A stretch of 7,252 nucleotides of DNA, taken from contig PUKM01000134.1 of NCBI GenBank assembly GCA_003552325.1, positions 1 to 7,252 of the forward strand, read 5' to 3'. Made by a program: the position numbers and the translations under genes. The notes under the pieces are model-generated. The model made no database searches. It was not told the origin of the DNA and saw nothing but the letters and a program-made list of their open reading frames with translations. Shown piece by piece: positions 1 through 6,310 of this stretch (its first letter is position 1; the number at the start of each line of letters is the position of its first letter). This stretch comes from Natrialbaceae archaeon (GTDB lineage Archaea; Halobacteriota; Halobacteria; Halobacteriales; Natrialbaceae).

Positions 1-168
1 GTTCTCGGCACCGACCCGGGGGCGTTTCCGGCGGTTGCCCCCGAAAGTCTCCTGGGACACGTCCTCTTTGGGACCATCCTTGGTGGCGTGTTCGCCGCAC
101 TCGTCGATCTGCAGGCTCGAGAGGAGACGGACGTCTTCGACGAGGACCAACCCGCTGAGCGCGCGTGA
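1..168 (+). CDS. C-terminal end of a membrane protein (partial, 5' end outside window)
   Basis: Reading frame 1 is open from the first base to a TGA at 166-168, giving 55 residues. Seen: a Gly/Ala/Leu/Val/Phe-rich hydrophobic segment of about 20 residues (roughly residues 17-37, with spaced glycines in LLGHVLFGTILGGVFAALV) that fits a transmembrane helix, followed by a short acidic tail (EETDVFDEDQ). A last membrane helix with an acidic cytoplasmic tail is common in haloarchaeal integral membrane proteins. The upstream part is missing, so neither family nor function can be assigned. The segment loosely resembles the end of small multi-helix haloarchaeal DUF membrane proteins, but that is a weak impression. 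The gene converges on the TrmB-family regulator, with 48 bases between the two stops. Confidence 0.7.
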   Translation, partial: VLGTDPGAFPAVAPESLLGHVLFGTILGGVFAALVDLQAREETDVFDEDQPAERA

Positions 169-216
169 ATCGATGACTCCACGCGCGGTTTCGAATCCGT
201 CACAAAACAGGTCGCG

Positions 217-1296
217 TTACTCGAGTAACTCGAGCGTCACTGACTTCGTCTCGTAATCTTCGACGAAGGCACCCTTCCCGCCGAGGGTGACGATCTCGTT
301 CGTGGTGACGTCGTCGATGGCCTGGTCACCGTTGCGTTCGACGATCAGCGCATTTTCGACGGCGAATGTATCACGCGTGGGCTCGAGGAGGCTCTGGCGA
401 ACCCCAACGAGTTGTCCCGTGATGGTGTCGAAGTCGTCGGTACGGACGGGACGAACCTCGGCTTCGATGGCCACCTCGTGGCCAGCCTCGAGGTGGAGCG
501 TCGCCTGCAAGACGGCGTGGCGGAAATCCGTGTACGTCTCCGGGAGTGGAGCGGGGTCGGTCACGTACACCTGTTCGGCCATCGGCCAGTAGTTGCCGAA
601 AAACGAGCCGACGATGATCGGCACCAACTGGGCCTGTGAGAGGGCAATCCCCTGCTTTCCGGAGTTCGAGCGCAGTAACATTTCGTTCGGCGCGAACAAC
701 CCGAGATGACGGTCAACCGTGGCGATCATCGGTGCGTTCTCCCCCCAGCGACGAACGACACTCGCGACCCCCTCGAACTCGGATTCAGCGACCGTGTCAT
801 CACCGGTGACCAGCAAGATCACGAGGACGCCACGGTCGACAGTCTCCCTGAGTTCGGTCTCGACTTCCTCGAGCAGTGGTGCGGGAATCGAGAGCGTTAC
901 CTCCTCTTCGGCGCGTTCGAGCAACCCCGTGATCCGTTTGAGAATGGTCGTTCGGGTTTTGATTACCTCGAACTCTCGCTCCTGCTCGCTCACGTTACCA
1001 TACCGGGTGTTGAGCTCGGGCTCGAGTGACTCGAGGTCACTCGTCAGCGCGGCAACGACTTCGTCGGGCGGATTCGCGCGGATCGTCGTCGGTACGACGT
1101 GATCGATGACATCGACGAACCCGCGTTCGTCGAGTTTCTCGCTGACGCTGTAGACGTAGCGTTTGGACACCCCCGCATCCTCGGCCACCGTACTCGCTTT
1201 CGCCTCCCCATGTTCTAAGATTGTGAGATAGGTATCGACCTCCTTTTCCGACAACCCCAACTGCCGGAGACGGGCCGCTACCGTCGCGTCGTCCAT
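217..1296 (-). CDS. TrmB-family transcriptional regulator with C-terminal effector-binding domain
   Basis: This 359-residue protein is a sugar-responsive-type archaeal regulator. Residues about 8-75 form a winged helix-turn-helix of the TrmB type: LGLSEKEVDTYLTILEHG, then a helix-turn-helix with recognition helix around SKRYVYSVSEKLDERGFV (44-61). A charged helical linker follows (about 80-130, likely dimerising coiled coil). Residues about 130-245 are an alternating beta/alpha domain ending in SFFGNYWPMAEQVYV, a signature typical of the TrmB effector region. The last 110 residues are beta-rich and match the C-terminal sugar-binding-like domain. The length matches full-size TrmB proteins rather than the short HTH-only forms. 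In Pyrococcus, Thermococcus and Halobacterium, full-length TrmB proteins repress or activate sugar uptake and central carbon genes in response to sugars. The ligand here is unknown and no sugar genes are adjacent. The ATG at 1296 is supported by the good wHTH alignment and by a TATA-like box about 24 bases upstream. Confidence 0.93.
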   Translation of the reverse strand: MDDATVAARLRQLGLSEKEVDTYLTILEHGEAKASTVAEDAGVSKRYVYSVSEKLDERGFVDVIDHVVPTTIRANPPDEVVAALTSDLESLEPELNTRYGNVSEQEREFEVIKTRTTILKRITGLLERAEEEVTLSIPAPLLEEVETELRETVDRGVLVILLVTGDDTVAESEFEGVASVVRRWGENAPMIATVDRHLGLFAPNEMLLRSNSGKQGIALSQAQLVPIIVGSFFGNYWPMAEQVYVTDPAPLPETYTDFRHAVLQATLHLEAGHEVAIEAEVRPVRTDDFDTITGQLVGVRQSLLEPTRDTFAVENALIVERNGDQAIDDVTTNEIVTLGGKGAFVEDYETKSVTLELLE

Positions 1297-1575
1297 ATCC
1301 GTACACGATGTTCAATTACAATAGGTGTTCTGACTCTCGAGACGTGCCAGCCTTCAGGCTCCGACGAACCCATGTCCGTAGGCTCACGCCGAAACGGCCG
1401 CAGTCGGGTCTCGTGCCCGGGCAGTGCGATACCGGGATATGCGGAGTGGTCGATGGCCAGTGGTCACACTCGAGGCGCCGAGCTCGTAGCGATGCATCTT
1501 TCCCCCGATGGTAGTCCCAGGGCACACCGTAACCCAGGACGAACCGTTCAAGGCGGCGAGGACTGAATTGGGGGT
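1297..1575. other. 279-base divergent intergenic region between TrmB regulator and amidohydrolase
   Basis: I find no convincing gene, tRNA or repeat array here. Open frames exist on both strands but are composition-driven. They read as Arg/Ser/Pro-rich or run into the amidohydrolase in the wrong frame. The stretch holds the TATA-like box of the regulator at its left end. It also has a 7-base direct repeat AGTGGTC (1445-1451 and 1459-1465, exactly 14 bases apart) and a 5-bp inverted repeat CCCGG/CCGGG (1416-1420 and 1432-1436). No clear TATA box sits at the usual distance before the amidohydrolase. The length is generous for two leaderless genes, so operator sites are plausible but unproven. 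Confidence 0.5.
1316..1324 (-). promoter_or_regulatory. TATA-like box for the TrmB-family regulator
   Basis: Read on the minus strand this is CTATTGTAA, the AT-richest stretch upstream of the regulator, centred about 24 bases before its ATG. That spacing fits a leaderless or nearly leaderless haloarchaeal transcript. No transcription start data are available, so the box is inferred from position and composition only. Confidence 0.4.
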
Positions 1576-2598
1576 ATGGAACGCACCGGAACGATCCTTC
1601 GTGGGCCAGCCCTCGAGCCCATCTCGGGTCGGCTCGTTATCGGCGAGGACGGACGCATCGAGGCGATCGAACCCGAACCCGTCGAGAGCGAGGACATCAT
1701 CCTCCCGGCGTTCATCAACGCCCACACACACGTCGGCGACTCGATCGCCAAAGAGGCAGGCGGCGGGTTGTCACTCGAGGCGCTCGTCGCCCCGCCGGAC
1801 GGCCTCAAACACCGGCTTCTCCGGGCGGCGAGCCGCGAGGAACTCGTGGGGGCTATCGAGCAGACGCTCTCGTTTATGGAACGTGCCGGCACCGCCGCCT
1901 GCTATGACTTTCGAGAGGGTGACGTCGAGGGTGTCGAGCATCTCCGCGAGGCCGCCGCGGGACGGGCGATCGACGCCTACGCCTTCGCCCGCGGCTCGGT
2001 GGCAGCCATGGAGGCTGGTGACGGCTTCGGAGCCAGCGGCGCCAACGACGGCGAGTTCGCCGAGGAGCGGGCTGCGACGCGAGCGGCGGGGAAACCGTTT
2101 TTCATCCACGCGGGAGAAGGCGACGCGACGGATCTGCAACCGGCGCTCGATCTCGAACCCGACGCGCTGATTCACGTCGTCCATCCGGACGAGACACACC
2201 TCGAGCGGATCGCGACTGCAGGGGTTCCCGTGGTCGTCTGTCCTCGCTCGAACCTCGTTACTGGCGTTGGATTGCCCCCGTTCGAGGCGCTTGCCGAACG
2301 GACGACGCTCGCACTCGGCACGGACAACGTCATGTTGAATGCGCCGTCGATGTTTCGGGAGATGGCGTTCTGTGCAAAGCTCAGTGACCTCCCGGCCACA
2401 ACCATCTTACAGATGGCGACGGTCAACGGCAGCGCCATGCTCGACCTCGAGTACGGCGTCCTCGAACCGGGGCGAGTCGGACGGGTGTTGGTGCTCGATG
2501 GGGAGTCCCCGAACCTGGCGGGGGTGCGTGACCCAGTACGTGCCGTCGTCCGGCGAGCCGGTGTCGACGACGTGAAAGAAGTGATCGTCGCCGACTGA
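1576..2598 (+). CDS. Amidohydrolase-superfamily enzyme, nucleobase deaminase / chlorohydrolase type
   Basis: This 340-residue metal-dependent hydrolase has an amidohydrolase TIM barrel. Residues 1-40 form the small N-terminal beta-sandwich part, with GRLVIGEDGRIEAIEP. The first metal motif is NAHTHVGD (H50, H52). HAGE at 178-181 has the spacing of the HxxE signature, in which His binds the metal and Glu181 would act as proton shuttle in cytosine/adenosine-type deaminases. H200 or H203 in LIHVVHPDE is the next ligand, and D250 in LGTDN is the beta-8 aspartate. The C-terminus returns to the beta-sandwich (GVLEPGRVGRVLVLDGES). HxxE plus a single-metal arrangement points to the deaminase/chlorohydrolase branch (cytosine deaminase, N-ethylammeline chlorohydrolase, S-adenosylhomocysteine deaminase relatives). 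At 340 residues it is shorter than the usual 400-450 of that branch, and the substrate cannot be named. A T-rich stretch follows the stop codon. The ATG at 1576 starts the expected beta-strand; GGGGGT abuts it too closely to be a normal ribosome binding site. Confidence 0.9.
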   Translation: MERTGTILRGPALEPISGRLVIGEDGRIEAIEPEPVESEDIILPAFINAHTHVGDSIAKEAGGGLSLEALVAPPDGLKHRLLRAASREELVGAIEQTLSFMERAGTAACYDFREGDVEGVEHLREAAAGRAIDAYAFARGSVAAMEAGDGFGASGANDGEFAEERAATRAAGKPFFIHAGEGDATDLQPALDLEPDALIHVVHPDETHLERIATAGVPVVVCPRSNLVTGVGLPPFEALAERTTLALGTDNVMLNAPSMFREMAFCAKLSDLPATTILQMATVNGSAMLDLEYGVLEPGRVGRVLVLDGESPNLAGVRDPVRAVVRRAGVDDVKEVIVAD

Positions 2599-2600
2599 GC

Positions 2601-2634
2601 TTCTCTCTTTGGAACCCGTGTTCGCTGTTTTTCC
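2601..2634 (+). terminator. T-rich tract downstream of the amidohydrolase gene
   Basis: Two pyrimidine/T-rich runs (TTCTCTCTTT at 2601-2610 and a T5 run at 2628-2632) follow the stop codon in an otherwise GC-rich context. Archaeal intrinsic termination uses T-runs in the non-template strand, so this is a reasonable terminator for the plus-strand gene before the convergent minus-strand unit. The call rests on composition and position only. Confidence 0.35.
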
Positions 2635-2685
2635 TTCGCTATCGCCGGTCCGACGGCGCTCGCTACGCCCGATCTGTCCACGTCC

Positions 2686-3246
2686 TCACCTGGGCGATCG
2701 TTCTTCCTCGCTCGAGGGCCAACCAGGGTTCGTCAGCACCTCGAGGCCGGGATAGCCATCCGCTCGCCACACCAGGAAGGCGACGGCGGCGAAAACGAAC
2801 TCGGAGAGAAAGTACGGGTCGTTGAGCGAGGCGAGGAACAGTTCGGTAACGGTCGGTGCGCCGCTCTCGTAGCCCTCGACGGGGACCACTGGCCAGAGCA
2901 GGAAGCCGGGGTCGGTCCCACCCCAGAGGGCGGGGGCGGCATCGACGAGCGTGTGTGACAGGGCGCCGATAGCGAACGCGATTCCGTACTCCGAGCGGTT
3001 GTAACGCGTTGCGACGGCGTAGACGAGGAGGGCGAGTGGGACCAGCACCAGCAGTGAGTGTGCGAGGGTTCGGCCGGTCGGGATGACCCCGAGGTACCAG
3101 GCGAGTGGCTTATCGACGAGGTCGGGGAACTGGCTGCCGAAGACGAGGAACAGGACGGGAATCGTCGTCGGCGACTGGCCACGGTCGAGGCGCGTCCAGA
3201 GCGCATAGAGCAGATAGGCAATCGCGACGTGTCCGAGCGGCCACAT
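2686..3246 (-). CDS. Membrane-bound putative metal-dependent hydrolase (DUF457/YdjM-like)
   Basis: This 186-residue protein fits the family often annotated as 'metal-dependent hydrolase' (LexA-binding inner membrane hydrolase YdjM, Pfam DUF457). Seen: an N-terminal GH motif (WPLGHVAIAYLLYAL, H6), then FGSQFPDLVDKP with D42 and D45, TLAHSLL with H63, and GALSHTLVDA with H98 and D102. These conserved His/Asp residues lie between hydrophobic segments (about 4-18, 28-40, 62-78, 86-100 and 146-160), giving four or five membrane helices with a potential metal site at their ends. The length is typical of the family. The true substrate of this family is not established, and 'hydrolase' is inferred from the conserved residues. 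The gene lies 63 bases downstream of the thioesterase on the same strand. It has its own AT-rich box, so it may be transcribed alone or as the second gene of a pair. Its C-terminal tail is hydrophilic and acidic. Confidence 0.85.
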   Translation of the reverse strand: MWPLGHVAIAYLLYALWTRLDRGQSPTTIPVLFLVFGSQFPDLVDKPLAWYLGVIPTGRTLAHSLLVLVPLALLVYAVATRYNRSEYGIAFAIGALSHTLVDAAPALWGGTDPGFLLWPVVPVEGYESGAPTVTELFLASLNDPYFLSEFVFAAVAFLVWRADGYPGLEVLTNPGWPSSEEERSPR

Positions 3247-3274
3247 AGATCATCTCATTCAAGGGCCGTGCCCG

Positions 3275-3283
3275 TAATAAATC
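3275..3283 (-). promoter_or_regulatory. TATA-like box for the DUF457-type membrane protein
   Basis: Read on the minus strand this is GATTTATTA, centred about 33 bases before the ATG at 3246, in the 63-base gap behind the thioesterase. It suggests an internal promoter with a very short leader (about 5 bases). The evidence is sequence and spacing only. Confidence 0.45.
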
Positions 3284-3309
3284 GTCTGAAACGATCGGTG
3301 CCGACACCC

Positions 3310-3765
3310 TCACCGGAACAGCCGATAGGAACCCTGCCCCGTCGCAACCTCTCGAGTGGTCCCATCAGGGGTCGTGCTCTCGACGGTGATCTCACTGACG
3401 CCCACACTCGAGCCAGCGCGAACGATTCGGGCGGTCGCCTCGAGATTCCCCGTTGCCGGCCGGAGGTAATTGACGTTGAGGTTGATCGTCGCGGCTCCGC
3501 TTTTGGCTGGCTCCTCGAAGACGGTGTGAAACACGAGCCCGCCAACGGTGTCGATGAGGGTCGCGGCGACACCGCCGTGTATATCGGGGCGGCGGTCGCG
3601 TGCCGATGGCCGGGTGTTCGTCAACTTCTCGTCGTACGGAATCGCCATCGTCATCTCTCCGTCAGAGACGTCTTCGATCGTCGTGCCCAGCCACGAGAGG
3701 AACTCGTGATTCTCGTCGATGTATCCCTGCAAGATGGCCTGAATCTCGTCGAACGACTCGGTCAT
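3310..3765 (-). CDS. PaaI-type hotdog-fold thioesterase
   Basis: This 151-residue acyl-CoA thioesterase-like protein has a single hotdog domain, the usual length for PaaI/YbgC-type (4HBT) enzymes. Seen: a helical N-terminus (about 4-24), a strand pair around VSDGEMTMAIPYDEKLTN (33-50), then the signature DIHGGVAATLIDTVGG (61-76). In that signature HGG precedes the central hotdog helix and D72 is the likely catalytic carboxylate. NLNVNYLRPA (95-104) and the final strands GSSVGVSEITVES and ATGQGSYRLF follow. The family hydrolyses CoA thioesters, and PaaI itself acts on hydroxyphenylacetyl-CoA adducts. Nothing nearby (no ring-opening or beta-oxidation genes) identifies the acyl group here. A short charged insertion (TRPSARDRRPD, about 51-61) lies just before the active-site helix. 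The gene starts divergently from the membrane-anchored protein at 3897 with 131 bases between, and is followed by the DUF457 gene. Confidence 0.92.
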   Translation of the reverse strand: MTESFDEIQAILQGYIDENHEFLSWLGTTIEDVSDGEMTMAIPYDEKLTNTRPSARDRRPDIHGGVAATLIDTVGGLVFHTVFEEPAKSGAATINLNVNYLRPATGNLEATARIVRAGSSVGVSEITVESTTPDGTTREVATGQGSYRLFR

Positions 3766-3871
3766 ATCCTCGAGTGGGCGGGCCAGTGTTTTGTGTCTGC
3801 TGTTTGGTGTGCAGGGGAAACGGCGGCTGGTGAGCGGTTTAGCGACGAGCCTTCACACCAGAAAACACATG

Positions 3872-3879
3872 TTAAATAA
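3872..3879 (+). promoter_or_regulatory. TATA box for the membrane-anchored protein
   Basis: TTAAATAA lies about 22 bases (centre) before the ATG at 3897 and is preceded by the purine-rich GAAAAC at 3861-3866, which could serve as a BRE. The position fits a leaderless transcript and supports the ATG at 3897. An upstream ATG at 3869 is in another frame and overlaps the box. Confidence 0.55.
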
Positions 3880-3896
3880 CACTCAATGGTCGAAAA

Positions 3897-4685
3897 ATGG
3901 GTCCCGCTCGAGTCCCCACCCGCAAACTACTGATTGGGGTCGCCATCGCCATCACCGTCCTCGTCGCACTCCTCTTGCTGTGGAACCTCCCGCTTTCGGC
4001 GTCTGAACCGCAGAGTGAACAGCCAATGCAGGCCTATCCTGCGGACGGCCCCCAGGAACTCGAGGTAACGCTCGAGCGCGATGGGGAGACACTCCGCACT
4101 GCGAGTGGTGCTCTCGACACAGACGGCACCCTCCGGATGACCGTCACGACCCAGATGGCGACGAGCGAGCAGTACCTCGACCCGGAACGGGGCTCACTGT
4201 ACGGCAAGACCACATACGAAGACCCTGAAACCGCTCTGCGACGGGCTGAGTCCGCCGATAGCGACATCAATCGGACCGTCCTCGAACACGACGAAGAGAC
4301 GGTCATCGTACGAAACGACAACCCAGAGGACGCTGCGTTCCATCTTCAGGCGAGCGTGTCGTGGGCGACGGCGGTCCTGAACGACGCGGCGTACGACACC
4401 GTCGAGGAGACCGACCGGCACGTGGTCCACGAACCACGGTCGGACTGGTACGAAACGAACGACAGATATCGACTCAGCGACGCCTTCGGGACCGTCTACA
4501 CGGAAGCCGATGGCTACGGCGTCACGAACGCAACGGTCTCCTGGAACCGGGTACATGCCGACAGCTACTACGAGTATGGCATTGAACGGCTGTTCGGCGA
4601 GGGCACACACGAGTCACTCCAGTACGAACGCTCGAGTGCCCCTGCTTCGGTCGATCGTCCCGAGTGGGTGCCCGACGAAGCGTGA
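3897..4685 (+). CDS. Unrecognised membrane-anchored extracytoplasmic protein
   Basis: I do not recognise the family of this 262-residue protein. Seen: a short basic N-terminus (MGPARVPTRK), then one strongly hydrophobic helix (about residues 11-33, LLIGVAIAITVLVALLLLW), followed by a long acidic, Thr/Ser/Tyr-rich region to the end. There is no twin arginine and no cysteine lipobox, so the helix is better read as an uncleaved Sec-type signal anchor with the remainder outside the cell. Repeated beta-type stretches (ELEVTLERDGETLRTASG, LRMTVTTQMATSEQYL, DRYRLSDAFGTVYTEADGYG, TNATVSWNRVHADSYYEYG) suggest a beta-rich domain, somewhat like small haloarchaeal secreted or lipoprotein-like domains. 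No catalytic motif is evident. The gene is monocistronic with its own TATA box and converges on the sulfatase. The coding bias (CTCGAG, GAC/GAA-rich) matches its neighbours, so there is no sign of recent transfer. Confidence 0.82.
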   Translation: MGPARVPTRKLLIGVAIAITVLVALLLLWNLPLSASEPQSEQPMQAYPADGPQELEVTLERDGETLRTASGALDTDGTLRMTVTTQMATSEQYLDPERGSLYGKTTYEDPETALRRAESADSDINRTVLEHDEETVIVRNDNPEDAAFHLQASVSWATAVLNDAAYDTVEETDRHVVHEPRSDWYETNDRYRLSDAFGTVYTEADGYGVTNATVSWNRVHADSYYEYGIERLFGEGTHESLQYERSSAPASVDRPEWVPDEA

Positions 4686-4807
4686 CCGTGCCCCCTGACC
4701 TGCGCGTTTCGATGCGCATATCGCGTCGCTGTAACCAGGACAGTCCCTGGGACTCGACTCCCACTGCACAGGGAGACGGTGGTGGTCAGCGGGGCCGGGA
4801 CAACGTG

Positions 4808-4821
4808 ACGGTCATCACCGT
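4808..4821. terminator. Small hairpin in the convergent gap before the sulfatase stop
   Basis: ACGGT-catc-ACCGT is a perfect 5-bp inverted repeat with a 4-base loop, extendable by a G-T pair. It lies between the convergent ends of the membrane-anchored protein and the sulfatase. It could be a 3'-end structure shared by both transcripts, but no T-run follows it and such short repeats occur by chance in GC-rich DNA. The rest of the 189-base gap (4686-4874) shows no gene. Confidence 0.2.
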
Positions 4822-4874
4822 TCCACCGAGGAACGCACTCGGCACGCGAGCACCGTCTGCTCCGTGCTTCTGTC

Positions 4875-6239
4875 TCACTCGCTCTCGTGTGGCCATCGCG
4901 TAATTTCTGCGTAATCACCCGGTGGAATCGGCCCCTGGAGCACGGGATCGTCGGTTTCGGCGAGCCACGACTCGAGCGTTTCCGCGAGGTCGTTTCTGAC
5001 GTCCTCGTACCGTGGCTCGTGGACGACGTTATCCGCTTCCTGTGGGTCCTCCCTGAGGTCGTACAGTTCTTCGTATGGTCGTGGGGGAACGCTGTACTCC
5101 TCTCGGACCTCCCGGCCAGCCTCGCTCGCAAAGATGTCTTTCGTCAGATAGACTTTTGGCAGGTGCCAGAAGTTGCGGATGTACTTGTATCGCTCCGTCC
5201 GGACGGCTCTCGTGGGATTGTACATGTCGTGCCAGCTCATCTCGGCAAAGATGTGCTCACGATCGAACTCGGGAGTCTCGGTATCCTCGAGCAATGAGAC
5301 GAAACTCCGGCCCTGTATCTCGGCTCCCTCGGGTGTCTCGATGTCGGCATACTCGAGCACGGAGGGTAACACGTCGATATTGCTGACGAGTGCTTCGGGC
5401 CGGTTCTCACGCGCTACGCCGGGCCCCGACCAGATGAGGACCCCTCTGATGCCGGCGTCGTAACACGACCCCTTGGCTCGCGGGAACGCGATTCCGTGTT
5501 CGGTCGTGAAAATGACGAGGGTTTCCTCGTCGAGCCCTGTCTCCTCGAGGCAGGCCATGAGCTGCTCGATGGCGTCGTCGACGGCGGTCACCATGCCGTG
5601 CATTTCCCCGAGATCACGCCGAATCCCCCGACGGTCCGGCAAATAGGGAAGCGGTCGGATATCGTCGGGATCGGTCGTCTCGTAGTGGTCTGGATCGAAC
5701 CCGAACCGGCCGTTTTCCTCTTCGACACGGTGGAGTTCGAAGAAGCCGACGCTCGCGAAAAACGGGTTCTCGGAATCGGCTGCATCTCGCTCGAGGAACG
5801 TCGAGACCACGTTCACGACGTTTCTCGCTCGATTGGCCTGGTGGACGGCCGGGGAGACGCCGGGATACAGGTTTCCTTCGGAGTGGACGAAATCGTAGCC
5901 GAGTCGGTCGGTGTCCTGGGTGATGTGCTGGAGGCCAAAGAGGTGGGTTTCGTAGCCCGCGTCACTGAAAATCTGGGGCATGATTCGCTCGCCGTCGTGG
6001 AGTTCCCAACTCCCGTGAGCCAGCCCCATCAGCCCGTTTTCGTGTGGGTGACGCCCGGTCATGAGGCTGCCACGCGAGGGGGAACACTGGGGGGCGGTGA
6101 CGAAGTGGTTCTCGAAACACGTGCCCGACGCCGCCAACTCGTCGATGGCGGGTGTTTCGATATCGACGCCATAGCAGCCGAGATATTGGCCGAGATCGTG
6201 GCTATGGACCAGCAAGACGTTCGGGCGGTCTCCGGACAT
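4875..6239 (-). CDS. Sulfatase (alkaline phosphatase superfamily), heparan N-sulfatase-like
   Basis: This 454-residue sulfatase has no signal peptide or membrane helix, so it is likely cytoplasmic. Seen: an N-terminal strand RPNVLLVHSHDLGQYLGCYG, then CSPSRGSLMTGRHPHENG (52-69). That second stretch is the classical C-x-P-S-R sulfatase signature, whose C52 would be oxidised to formylglycine by a formylglycine-generating enzyme or related maturase encoded elsewhere. Further landmarks are the QHITQDTDRLGYDF segment (H105), TTEHGIAFPRAKGSCYDAG (E247, H248, K256), and the C-terminal ELYDLREDPQEADNV typical of sulfatases. Order and spacing resemble N-sulfoglucosamine sulfohydrolase-like sulfatases, including LYDLxxDPxExxN and a final WLxETDDP-like segment. 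The usual metal-binding Asp pair after the first strand reads H14-D15, and the usual D-N/D-H of the second metal motif reads E247-H248. The substrate is unknown, and no polysaccharide lyases or transporters are in view. The ATG at 6239 directly precedes the first strand and has a TATA-like box about 28 bases upstream. Confidence 0.92.
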   Translation of the reverse strand: MSGDRPNVLLVHSHDLGQYLGCYGVDIETPAIDELAASGTCFENHFVTAPQCSPSRGSLMTGRHPHENGLMGLAHGSWELHDGERIMPQIFSDAGYETHLFGLQHITQDTDRLGYDFVHSEGNLYPGVSPAVHQANRARNVVNVVSTFLERDAADSENPFFASVGFFELHRVEEENGRFGFDPDHYETTDPDDIRPLPYLPDRRGIRRDLGEMHGMVTAVDDAIEQLMACLEETGLDEETLVIFTTEHGIAFPRAKGSCYDAGIRGVLIWSGPGVARENRPEALVSNIDVLPSVLEYADIETPEGAEIQGRSFVSLLEDTETPEFDREHIFAEMSWHDMYNPTRAVRTERYKYIRNFWHLPKVYLTKDIFASEAGREVREEYSVPPRPYEELYDLREDPQEADNVVHEPRYEDVRNDLAETLESWLAETDDPVLQGPIPPGDYAEITRWPHESE

Positions 6240-6263
6240 GACCCCGTCGTACCACGACGTCGG

Positions 6264-6271
6264 TGATAACT
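6264..6271 (-). promoter_or_regulatory. Possible TATA box for the sulfatase gene
   Basis: Read on the minus strand this is AGTTATCA, centred about 28 bases before the ATG at 6239 in a GC-rich surrounding. The match to a haloarchaeal TATA box is moderate. It lies left of the putative end of the mobile element, so the sulfatase promoter core would be intact. Confidence 0.3.
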
Positions 6272-6310
6272 GTTGGCGGGTATGGCGAGGGCTACCTTGA
6301 TACAGCGAGA

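Noticed and set aside
217..228. Perfect 12-base palindrome TTACTCGAGTAA at the regulator's stop codon, superficially like half-sites of a TrmB operator
   Set aside because: It arises from repeated Leu-Glu codons (CTCGAG) plus the stop codon, lies at the 3' end of the gene, and lacks the spacer I recall for the Halobacterium TrmB motif.
1508..2170. 220-residue plus-strand frame overlapping the amidohydrolase
   Set aside because: Its composition is Arg/Ser/Pro-rich, typical of a shifted frame, and it overlaps a gene with all catalytic motifs.
3058..3879. 273-residue plus-strand reading frame opposite the DUF457 and thioesterase genes
   Set aside because: It runs antisense across two well-supported genes and the gap between them. 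Its composition is Arg/Gly/Asp/Val-rich without domain features.
5496..6266. 256-residue plus-strand reading frame opposite the sulfatase
   Set aside because: It is antisense to a gene with full sulfatase motifs. Long open frames opposite real genes are expected at this GC content, and no family pattern is seen in it.
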